Shown here: in pieces, positions 1 through 6,017 of the stretch
Numbering within the stretch: position 1 is the stretch's first letter
How the letters are laid out: each line of letters starts with the position of its first letter
Origin: Mobilitalea sp.
GTDB lineage: Bacteria; Bacillota_A; Clostridia; Lachnospirales; Lachnospiraceae
DNA: 11,675 nt
Reading direction: 5' to 3'
Assembly (NCBI GenBank): GCA_029974875.1
Contig: JARKQP010000818.1
Span: 1 to 11,675 of the forward strand
Position numbers and translations under genes: made by a program
The notes under the pieces: generated by a model
Seen by the model: only the letters and a program-made list of their open reading frames with translations
What the model was told of the DNA's origin: nothing
Databases searched by the model: none

Positions 1-600
1 AAACAGCAGGGCCAGCAGCGCCGCCGGGAAGGCCCCAATCAGCACCAAGGCGTCAATATTCCTTGAAATACCGATGAATATAAAGTCACCCAGGCCTCCC
101 CCACCAATGAACGCCGCCAAGGTAGCGGTACCTACATTGATTACCGTAGCCGTCCTAATGCCTGCCATTATTACACTTAAGGCAAGGGGCAGCTGGACCT
201 TAAAGAGGATCTGGAAGCTTGTCATCCCCATTCCCCTGGCTGCCTCAACGGTCGCCTTGTCCACGTCCTTAATTCCTGTAAAGGTGTTACGTATAATGGG
301 CAGCAGGGAATACAAAAACAGGGCTGCTACCGCTGTCTTGATCCCAATCCCGAACAAAGGAATCATAAAGCCCAGCAAGGCAAGGCTTGGAATTGTCTGC
401 AATATGCCAGCCAGCCCCAGCACAGGCCCCTCAAGGGCTTTCACCCGGGTAATCAAAATACCTAAGGGGATGCCTATGGCAATTGCGATCAGCATGGAAA
501 TGAAGACGAGCTGGATATGCTGGAGAAGAGCCTGTGCCAGGTCAGCCCAGCGCATGTCCAGTTGATATATAATCTGCGCCCATAAAGACTCATTCCTCAC
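1..600 (-). CDS. opuCB: OpuC/EgtU-type ABC transporter permease (3' end outside window)
   Basis: Membrane permease of an osmoprotectant (glycine betaine/carnitine/choline)-type ABC importer. Two hundred codons are visible without a stop. They show the BPD-transp-1 fold: transmembrane stretches, the LQTIPSLALLGF segment typical of OpuCB/OpuBB/EgtU permeases, and the cytoplasmic coupling loop (EAARGMGMTSFQILFKVQLP) that docks on the ATPase. INVGTATLAAFIGGGGLGDFI follows. I chose the GTG at 600 because the near-ideal Shine-Dalgarno AAGGGGGTGA (615-606) lies 5 nt upstream. The start overlaps the end of the ATPase gene by 11 nt, so the two are translationally coupled. In many Firmicutes this permease is fused to the substrate-binding domain; that part would lie off the left edge, so the substrate cannot be told from here. 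Ergothioneine (EgtU) is an alternative to quaternary amines. Confidence 0.9.
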   Translation of the reverse strand, partial: MRNESLWAQIIYQLDMRWADLAQALLQHIQLVFISMLIAIAIGIPLGILITRVKALEGPVLGLAGILQTIPSLALLGFMIPLFGIGIKTAVAALFLYSLLPIIRNTFTGIKDVDKATVEAARGMGMTSFQILFKVQLPLALSVIMAGIRTATVINVGTATLAAFIGGGGLGDFIFIGISRNIDALVLIGAFPAALLALLF

Positions 601-1729
601 ACAAATCACCCCCTTCCTCGCACCACTGGTTAGCAAAAAAGCCTAGCAGCGAGCCACGGGTAACAACGCCAACCACCTTTGCGGCCCCATCTACGACAGG
701 TATGATTCCATAGGCTGCCCTTGTAATCATTTGCAGGGCATCCTTTGCAGTGGCAGTATTACCCAGGAAGGTATCCACGGACTTCATAAGCTCTGCCACT
801 GTCTGGGCGTTTCCCTTGCCTGCCTGAAGCTCATAGCCGGATACAATCCCTAAGAGCCTTCCTGATTCGTCACTGACAATCAGGGTATCCGTTTTGCATT
901 GCCTCATGTAGCTGATGGCAACGGCGGGCGTCCTTGAGGGCAGGGTCAAGGCCGGATTATCACGCATAATATCAGTAATAGGTATGTAGTCGGGATTCTG
1001 ATAGATCCGCTTCTTCCCTATAAACTCCTCAACAAATCCGTGGGAAGGGTTGCTCAGCAATTGGTCAGGTGTATCCAGCTGCAGCAGCTCCCCATCCTTC
1101 ATGACCGCAATTCTGTCGCCCAGCTTCAGGGCTTCATCCATATCATGGGTCACAAAAACAATTGTTTTATGCATCTTTGCCTGTATCCGCAGCAGCTCAT
1201 CCTGGAGCTGCTCACGGGTTATGGGATCCAGGGCGCCAAATGGCTCATCCATCAGGATGATATCCGGATTGGCTGCCAGCGCCCGGGCGACCCCGACACG
1301 CTGCTGCTGCCCGCCGCAAAGCTCCCTTGGATACCGTTTTGCAAAGACCTCCGGCTCCAGCCCAACCGTATGCAGCAGTTCATTGACCCGCTCCCTGGTC
1401 TGGGGCTCCTTCCACTTTTTCAGCTTAGGGATTAATGCGATATTTTCTTCGATGGTGTAATGGGGAAATAAGCCGACCTGTTGGATTACATAACCAATAT
1501 TGCGACGTAACATGACCGGATCAAGGGTATCAATAGCCTTACCGTCGATCGTAATTTTACCTTCTGAATAGGTAATGAGGCGGTTAATCATTTTCATTGT
1601 GGTCGTCTTGCCACAGCCGCTTGGCCCGATAAGAACAAGCAGTTCCCCGCTATTTATTACCAGGTCAAGGGATTTTACCGCTTCGAGGCCATTTTCATAT
1701 TTCTTGCTAATGTTCTCAAACTTAATCAT
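590..1729 (-). CDS. opuCA: OpuCA-like ABC transporter ATP-binding protein with two CBS domains
   Basis: Cytoplasmic ATPase that powers the adjoining permease. The 379-aa product has Walker A GPSGCGKT at 35-42, a Q-loop near 83, a signature motif at 137-141, Walker B IILMDE at 157-162 and a switch histidine (FVTHDMDEA) near 195. Two CBS domains follow (about 251-305 and 312-366). In OpuA/OpuC systems these act as ionic-strength or c-di-AMP sensors, and EgtV-type ATPases lack them, so quaternary-amine uptake is favoured. An in-frame ATG 18 codons upstream exists, but the start at 1729 has AAGGAGTGA with 7 nt spacing, and the upstream ATG lies inside the -35 region of the promoter. Oddity: the signature reads LCGGQ rather than LSGGQ. 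First gene of the operon. Confidence 0.93.
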   Translation of the reverse strand: MIKFENISKKYENGLEAVKSLDLVINSGELLVLIGPSGCGKTTTMKMINRLITYSEGKITIDGKAIDTLDPVMLRRNIGYVIQQVGLFPHYTIEENIALIPKLKKWKEPQTRERVNELLHTVGLEPEVFAKRYPRELCGGQQQRVGVARALAANPDIILMDEPFGALDPITREQLQDELLRIQAKMHKTIVFVTHDMDEALKLGDRIAVMKDGELLQLDTPDQLLSNPSHGFVEEFIGKKRIYQNPDYIPITDIMRDNPALTLPSRTPAVAISYMRQCKTDTLIVSDESGRLLGIVSGYELQAGKGNAQTVAELMKSVDTFLGNTATAKDALQMITRAAYGIIPVVDGAAKVVGVVTRGSLLGFFANQWCEEGGDLCEE

Positions 1730-1754
1730 ATGATTCTCACTCCTTATTTTGTAA

Positions 1755-1783
1755 AGTATAGCATAAGTTATTTTAAATGACAA
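1755..1783 (-). promoter_or_regulatory. sigma-A-type promoter of the opuC operon
   Basis: On the minus strand, TTGTCA (1783-1778), a 17-bp spacer and TATACT (1760-1755) make a strong housekeeping promoter. Transcription would start near 1748, about 20 nt before the opuCA ATG, so the leader is short. Seen directly; promoter activity is inferred. Confidence 0.8.
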
Positions 1784-1805
1784 CTTATTTTTTTTATAAA
1801 GTTGT
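1763..1805. promoter_or_regulatory. overlapping dyads, candidate operator of opuC
   Basis: Three related half-sites surround the -35 box. ACAACTT (1780-1786) pairs with AAGTTGT (1799-1805), and ATAAGTT (1763-1769) pairs with AACTTAT (1782-1788); both dyads share the middle arm. Arms 7 bp long overlapping spacer and -35 are a plausible repressor site. opu operons are known targets of GbsR/OpcR (MarR-type) regulators, but no motif match is claimed. The region is AT-rich, so chance symmetry is possible. Confidence 0.45.
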
Positions 1806-2063
1806 TACTTGTAATTTTATGGCACTTTTTCTGTTATTCTAGTGCTTTCTCCAGAATTGGCAGTTTCTAGCAGGGTAAGCCGGCGGGCTGCCTTATTTGA
1901 CACGATAAAGCTCCGATTGGAAGCTTGCTTGAAGCCTCCAATTGGAGCTGGAGAAGCTGTTGCCCTGCTAATGATCCTTCCGGCCGGACAACAGTTATTT
2001 ATGTTCCGGATCATACCCTATGCGTTGGTACCTGATATGCTGTCAGACGCTTTGTACGATACG
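1806..2063. other. intergenic region with nested and alternative inverted repeats
   Basis: There is no convincing gene between the SGNH gene and the opuC promoter. Inverted repeats seen: GCTCCGATTGGA (1910-1921) with TCCAATTGGAGC (1937-1948), 11 of 12 paired, 15-nt loop; TAGCAGGGTAA (1868-1878) with TTGCCCTGCTA (1960-1970), 10 of 11 paired, enclosing the first; and 1844-1860 with 1938-1957, bulged, competing with the others. On the minus strand the inner hairpin is followed by TTTAT only, a poor terminator tail, yet this is where the acyltransferase operon should end. The minus-strand reading frame 2014-1817 (65 codons) lies across these repeats and has no proper ribosome binding site. The stretch is more GC-rich than the genes to its right. 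Confidence 0.5.
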
Positions 2064-3320
2064 TTACTTATAATCGTAAAATTTAAATTGCTGATAATAC
2101 AGCCCTTTGCTAAAGCAGCTTGGACTATAAATAATCATTACATAGTCATAATGATTCTCCTTTACGTAGTCAAGGAGCGTCATCCCTTTATAATCCCTTA
2201 AATCCAATACATCTATCTGATGAAAATTGAGTGCTAAAAAAGGAGTAATTGATTTACCAAAAGAATCCTGAACCACTAACAGCCTTCCCTCCGGAATATT
2301 ATTATTGGTAATATTAACAAGGGCAGGATTTCCGTTAAAATAGCAGTTGTCACGATAAGCCAATGCTTTGTCCCCATTTTCCATACGTTCTTTAAAAAGT
2401 AAGGTATCCGTGAAAGAACCAACCCGTGTATAATCCTTTACGATTCCATAAGGATAATATTTATCATAGGTAAAGCTTGTATCAAATTTTGGATATATAA
2501 ACGTGAAATCATCCACCCCCGCATACCAGGTACCTACCCGGTTCGCTAATGAACCTATAAAACTGTCCTTTATTGTGACGGATGTAAAATTATCGGAATT
2601 AACCTTTCTTTCATCGTAAGAAAACCCATAGTTATGCTTCATATAATCCATGAGATAAGTATATGCCCAAAAACCGGTCTCTGTTTTCCAGTGATGGTCC
2701 GTATCGTAAAACAAGGCTTCATAGTCGGAAAATGTGCCCTGGATTACTTCCCTAAAATCCACATAGTCTATTTTTAATTTGTCCAGTCCCTTCAAAAAGT
2801 TATCCGTATTCTGATTTGGATAATCCGTCAAACCATAAGGCAGCTGATTATCATATTTGTTAATTTTTAGGGGAGCCTGTACATAAAGCAATTGCGTTCC
2901 AACAGAATCTAAATACTCACTTAGAGCTCTGATATTTTTGTGCGCAATATTCACTCCAAAACCCGGATAATAATAGGTAAGCTGTCCATTATCAAGTTGA
3001 TATACGGTATGGCTGCCATCAACATCATTCACTATTTTCCTTTGGAGAATTCTCTGAAACAATCCATTGATATCAATCATAGTAAACTTATCATATACAT
3101 TGTCTGTAAAAGCAGCGTCACAGTTGGAAAAGAATGTCTCTATCACATCAAAGGCATCCTTATTATCATTTTCTGTCATCTTTTCCATGGAAGTACGGAT
3201 GGTGGACTCAATCGCTTTCGAATGAATTATCATTCCAATAAAGTAAAAGTATACAAGAAGGATAAATAAGATTGTTGTAACAGAATATCGGTTTATTTTC
3301 GATTTCTTTTTTCGTATCAT
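2064..3320 (-). CDS. DHHW/AlgJ-like SGNH-hydrolase-type membrane-anchored protein
   Basis: Probable extracytoplasmic partner of the MBOAT acyltransferase, transferring or processing acyl groups on a surface glycan. The 418-aa product has a lysine-rich N-terminus, one transmembrane anchor (about 14-34) and a large outside domain. That domain carries TDHHW at 207-211, giving the D-x-H pair (D208, H210) of AlgJ/AlgX/PatB-type SGNH proteins, and VVQDSFGKS with the likely nucleophile S353. These are the residues expected of a Ser-His-Asp triad. I chose the ATG at 3320 (AGGTG, 5 nt spacing) over a TTG seven codons upstream that has no ribosome binding site. It lies downstream of the MBOAT gene on the same strand, the usual arrangement of such pairs. 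No obvious promoter of its own was seen. The acceptor molecule cannot be told. Confidence 0.83.
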   Translation of the reverse strand: MIRKKKSKINRYSVTTILFILLVYFYFIGMIIHSKAIESTIRTSMEKMTENDNKDAFDVIETFFSNCDAAFTDNVYDKFTMIDINGLFQRILQRKIVNDVDGSHTVYQLDNGQLTYYYPGFGVNIAHKNIRALSEYLDSVGTQLLYVQAPLKINKYDNQLPYGLTDYPNQNTDNFLKGLDKLKIDYVDFREVIQGTFSDYEALFYDTDHHWKTETGFWAYTYLMDYMKHNYGFSYDERKVNSDNFTSVTIKDSFIGSLANRVGTWYAGVDDFTFIYPKFDTSFTYDKYYPYGIVKDYTRVGSFTDTLLFKERMENGDKALAYRDNCYFNGNPALVNITNNNIPEGRLLVVQDSFGKSITPFLALNFHQIDVLDLRDYKGMTLLDYVKENHYDYVMIIYSPSCFSKGLYYQQFKFYDYK

Positions 3321-3352
3321 TTCAACACCTAGGCCTTTCAATTTTGAGAAAT

Positions 3353-3472
3353 CTATTCAAGATGGAACAGATAAAAAAAGTAAGTTGAAAAATTTCTATT
3401 TTTTAACCTGTTCTTCTTTCCTGCGCATATCCGCAGTGCAAATATAGTTAGTGCAAAGATAGCTAGTGCCAA
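3353..3472 (-). CDS. possible 39-aa hydrophobic small ORF
   Basis: Between MBOAT and DHHW genes, an uninterrupted same-strand frame starts at a TTG (3472) and stops at TAG (3355-3353). Its N-terminal half is a hydrophobic pentad repeat (ALAIF, ALTIF, ALRIC), followed by a basic stretch (GKKNRLKNR) and an aromatic tail, which reads like a single-pass small membrane protein. It would sit 27 nt after the MBOAT stop and 32 nt before the DHHW start. No Shine-Dalgarno is visible before the TTG, so it may be untranslated or a decayed gene. Function unknown. Confidence 0.2.
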   Translation of the reverse strand: MALAIFALTIFALRICAGKKNRLKNRNFSTYFFYLFHLE

Positions 3473-3479
3473 AGATTTC
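3435..3479. repeat. three imperfect 15-bp tandem repeats
   Basis: AGTGCAAATATAGTT (3435-3449), AGTGCAAAGATAGCT (3450-3464) and AGTGCCAAAGATTTC (3465-3479) follow each other without gaps. The first two differ at only two positions; the third has diverged. The unit length is a multiple of three and gives the pentapeptide pattern in the small ORF on the minus strand. Confidence 0.7.
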
Positions 3480-3499
3480 AGTCAAAACTTTATATATAT

Positions 3500-4915
3500 T
3501 TAAAAATTAAAATAAATAAAGGGATTATAGGAGCCTTTTATCACGTAGCTCATGGATATCACAAAAAGCAGTATATAAAGAATGGGATAGAGTACTCCGT
3601 TCCACCGCTTTTCCATTAAGTTCCATTTGGATGATACTGTATGAAATACCGGGGTGGAACATAAAAAGGCAGTAATAAAAAAGAATTTATTTTCCATGAA
3701 ATAAATGGCTGTATTCTGATCAAAGATTTCATTACTGCTTTGAAAGAACATAATCTTTAAATAGTACAGTGCCTGCGAAATATCCGCAGACCGGAATAAC
3801 ACCCATCCAATCATCACAAATAAAATAGTATACATATGATGTAATAACTTAAAACGCCTTGATTTATCAAATCCGGTTAATTTTTCAAAAGAAATAAGCA
3901 GAAAATAAAATGCCCCCCATATAATAAATGTCCAATTCGCACCATGCCATAAGCCCGTTAATATCCATACTACAAAAAGATTGAAAATAAGACGCGATTT
4001 TGTTTTTACCCGGCTGCCGCCAAGGGGAAAGTATACATAATCACGAAACCATGAGCCCAGGGAAATATGCCACCTTCGAAAGAACTCAGAGATTGACTTT
4101 GAGATATATGGATAATTAAAGTTTTCTTGAAATTCAAAACCAAACATTTTCCCAAGACCAATTGCCATTTCTGAATAACCGGAGAAATCAAAGAGAATTT
4201 GAAAGCTATAGGCGAGGATTCCCAGCCAGGCAAAGCTAACGGATAGTTCATCCTTTGGGGCAGAAAAAGCTTTATCCGCCACTGCCGCTAAAGTATTTGC
4301 AAGTAATATTTTTTTAGCCAGACCACGGATAAAGCGGATAACCCCATCAGAAAAAGTAGCAAAGGATTCTTTACGGTTCTCCAACTGACTGGCAAAGGAT
4401 TCATACCGGACAATTGGTCCCGCAACCAGCTGGGGAAAAAATGCAATATAAAGACCTACATTCAAAGGATTCTTTTGAACCTTGCCATTATTCCGATAAA
4501 CATCAATGACATAAGAGATGGCCTGAAAGGTAAAGAAGGAGATACCAATGGGCAGCATAATTTCAGGAACAGGAATGTTTTCATGAAATACGGCATTGAT
4601 ATTGGATATTGCAAAAGCCAAATATTTAAAGAAAAAGATAATTCCCAAATTCAAGATAATTGAAACAGAGAGAATCATCCGGCTTTTTAATTCGTTGTTT
4701 CGAAATTTATCGACCAGAATTCCAAATAGATAATTTATAAGAATCGAAAACAGTAAAATCAATACATAGGATGGAACTTCCCAAGCGTAAAATAATAAAC
4801 TGACAATAAAAAGAAAAAAGTGTTGCACTTTTCTGAATTTTCTAAACGGAAAATAGTAAAATAATAACACCAAGGGTAAAAACATATATACAAATGAAAC
4901 GGAAGTAAATAACAT
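3500..4915 (-). CDS. MBOAT-family O-acyltransferase (AlgI/DltB/PatA-like)
   Basis: Polytopic membrane enzyme that carries an acyl (usually acetyl) group from a cytoplasmic donor through the membrane for O-acylation of a surface polysaccharide or other polymer. The 471-aa product is of usual length and carries the family hallmarks: N-terminal MLFTSVSFVYMFLPLVLL, FFPQLVAGPIVR (159-170), SGYSEMAIGLGKMFGF (245-260), EFFRRWHISLGSWFRDYVYFP (277-297) and the catalytic-histidine motif GLWHGANW with H324. It ends NPFIYFNF, like intact AlgI proteins. The ATG at 4915 was chosen because it has AAGAGG at 5 nt, matches the family N-terminus, and an upstream in-frame ATG at 4984 lies in the promoter's -35 box. 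It heads a minus-strand operon with the DHHW protein. DltB of lipoteichoic acid D-alanylation is unlikely because no dltA/dltC genes are here. Confidence 0.93.
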   Translation of the reverse strand: MLFTSVSFVYMFLPLVLLFYYFPFRKFRKVQHFFLFIVSLLFYAWEVPSYVLILLFSILINYLFGILVDKFRNNELKSRMILSVSIILNLGIIFFFKYLAFAISNINAVFHENIPVPEIMLPIGISFFTFQAISYVIDVYRNNGKVQKNPLNVGLYIAFFPQLVAGPIVRYESFASQLENRKESFATFSDGVIRFIRGLAKKILLANTLAAVADKAFSAPKDELSVSFAWLGILAYSFQILFDFSGYSEMAIGLGKMFGFEFQENFNYPYISKSISEFFRRWHISLGSWFRDYVYFPLGGSRVKTKSRLIFNLFVVWILTGLWHGANWTFIIWGAFYFLLISFEKLTGFDKSRRFKLLHHMYTILFVMIGWVLFRSADISQALYYLKIMFFQSSNEIFDQNTAIYFMENKFFFITAFLCSTPVFHTVSSKWNLMEKRWNGVLYPILYILLFVISMSYVIKGSYNPFIYFNF

Positions 4916-4954
4916 AATAACCTCTTTTCTGTATGTATCACTTAATAAAAACCA

Positions 4955-4984
4955 ATTATAATGAGCATAAGCTAAAATTGTCAT
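4955..4984 (-). promoter_or_regulatory. promoter of the MBOAT operon
   Basis: On the minus strand, ATGACA (4984-4979, five of six consensus bases), an 18-bp spacer and a perfect TATAAT (4960-4955). Transcription would start near 4948, giving a leader of about 33 nt before the ATG at 4915. Confidence 0.78.
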
Positions 4985-5098
4985 ATAATTTTCGAGGAAT
5001 TGTGTTATAATTATGCTATTTTTATTAATATAGGATAAAAAATGTATAACTATTCAGAATCTTCCAGAAAAAAAATGCTTTTTTCAAGTTAGCCGGCG

Positions 5099-5140
5099 CC
5101 AAATCACAGATTTTTCATGATTTGGGAGCATTCCCATGCT
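5099..5140. promoter_or_regulatory. dyads in the divergent intergenic region
   Basis: The 279 bases between the divergent MBOAT promoter side and the response regulator gene hold two dyads. CCAAATCA (5099-5106) pairs with TGATTTGG (5118-5125) over 11 nt, and it abuts TGGGA-GCAT-TCCCA (5123-5136). A further AGCAT/ATGCT pair overlaps (5127-5131 and 5136-5140), and a weak A-run/T-run hairpin lies at 5067-5085. Placed between two divergent units, these are candidate regulator sites for either side. No known operator motif is claimed. Confidence 0.4.
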
Positions 5141-5169
5141 TTGAATGGCATAGGAAAAAATGATCTTTA

Positions 5170-5197
5170 GTTACAAATTAAGTAATAAAAACATAAT
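5170..5197 (+). promoter_or_regulatory. weak candidate promoter of the two-component operon
   Basis: GTTACA (5170-5175), a 16-bp spacer and CATAAT (5192-5197), about 60 nt before the regulator start. The region is very AT-rich, so other hexamer pairs are possible; this is the best I see. Confidence 0.3.
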
Positions 5198-5263
5198 TTT
5201 AACATATTTTTGTATTTTAATTTATTGTGAAGCATTAAAACTATATAAAAAGAGGTGAGCATT

Positions 5264-5938
5264 TTGAAACAGATCTATCTGGTTGAGGATGAAAAAAGTT
5301 TAAACATTTTATTGAAAAAATATCTTGAGATAGAAGGATATGAGGTCATTACATTTAGCGATGGCATATCCGCATTAAGTAGAATACATGATTTGCCGGA
5401 TCTTTGGGTGCTTGACATTATGCTTCCTGATATCGATGGATATGAACTAATTAAAGCTATTAAAGAATTCAAAGAAGATACTCCTGTAATATTTATGTCA
5501 GCAAGAAATGAAGAATTGGATAGAGTCGTTGGCTTGGAACTCGGAAGCGATGATTATCTTTCAAAGCCTTTTTTGCCCAGAGAACTTGTGATTCGGGTGA
5601 ACCGCCTGTTTGAGCGGATGCATGGAAAAGAGGATACGGAGATTAATGACATAATAATTGTTGCAGATTACAGTATCAGCATAAATCAGCGAACCGTTAA
5701 CTATCAAAACAAGGAAATCCAATTAACCAATAAGGAATTCGAACTGTTGCTTTATATTGCCCAAAATAAGAACATCGTAGTGACCAGGGAACAGATCTTA
5801 ATGAATATTTGGGGATTCGATTATTATGGTTCCGAAAGAGTCGTTGATAATACCATAAGAAGACTTCGGAAAAAGATGGACAAGTTAAATATTGAAACTC
5901 TCTATGGATATGGTTATAAATTGGTGACGAAAGTTTGA
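5264..5938 (+). CDS. cssR: OmpR-family response regulator, CssR-like
   Basis: DNA-binding response regulator of the following kinase. The 224-aa product has a receiver domain (1-115) with the acidic pair in LVEDEKSLN, phospho-acceptor D51 (WVLDIMLPD), S79 and K101 (SKPF), then a winged-helix domain (about 128-222) with LTNKEFELLLYIAQ, WGFDYYGSERVVDNTIRRLRKK and the closing YGYGYKL. The stretches VLDIMLPDIDGYELIK and LELGSDDYLSKPFLPREL closely resemble Bacillus CssR as I recall it, the secretion-stress regulator of htrA/htrB. Start: TTG at 5264 has AGAGGTGA with 5 nt spacing; a GTG at 5255 would place the start inside that ribosome binding site. Divergent from the MBOAT operon. Confidence 0.9.
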   Translation: MKQIYLVEDEKSLNILLKKYLEIEGYEVITFSDGISALSRIHDLPDLWVLDIMLPDIDGYELIKAIKEFKEDTPVIFMSARNEELDRVVGLELGSDDYLSKPFLPRELVIRVNRLFERMHGKEDTEINDIIIVADYSISINQRTVNYQNKEIQLTNKEFELLLYIAQNKNIVVTREQILMNIWGFDYYGSERVVDNTIRRLRKKMDKLNIETLYGYGYKLVTKV

Positions 5939-5967
5939 AATAAAAACACTTTCAAACTATTTATTAA

Positions 5968-6009
5968 GGCCTATTCACAAAGCGAATATATTCGCTTCTG
6001 GAATAGGTC
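5968..6009. promoter_or_regulatory. 42-nt near-perfect palindrome between regulator and kinase genes
   Basis: GGCCTATTC (5968-5976) pairs with GAATAGGTC (6001-6009) with one mismatch (a possible wobble). A 3x3 internal loop follows, then AAGCGAATA (5980-5988) pairs perfectly with TATTCGCTT (5989-5997) with no spacer. In RNA this is a stable hairpin whose 3' arm holds AGGT, the only reasonable ribosome binding site for the kinase GTG at 6018. No T-run follows, so it is not an intrinsic terminator. Confidence 0.75.
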
Positions 6010-6017
6010 ATCAAAAA

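Noticed and set aside
74..565. Plus-strand frame of 163 codons
   Set aside because: It lies opposite the permease, whose minus-strand reading has clear family motifs; low-complexity proline/isoleucine content is typical of an antisense shadow.
1040..1460. Two plus-strand frames opposite opuCA
   Set aside because: Antisense shadows of a gene with intact ABC motifs; no ribosome binding sites.
1817..2014. Minus-strand 65-codon frame, and the plus-strand frame 1842-2201 over it
   Set aside because: The minus frame has no spaced ribosome binding site; the plus frame runs into the end of the SGNH gene. Both cross inverted repeats, and neither matches a family I know.
3435..3479. 15-bp tandem repeats as a CRISPR-like array
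   Set aside because: The units abut with no spacers and are too short and divergent.
4916..4984. Longer N-terminus of the MBOAT protein from ATG 4984
   Set aside because: The ATG sits in the -35 box of a strong promoter, and the family N-terminus begins at 4915.
5255..5263. GTG 5255 as start of the response regulator
   Set aside because: It overlaps the AGAGGTGA that properly serves TTG 5264, and the longer N-terminus does not fit the receiver domain better.
5968..6009. Palindrome as intrinsic terminator
   Set aside because: It is followed by ATCAAAAAG, not a T-run, and the kinase gene follows directly.
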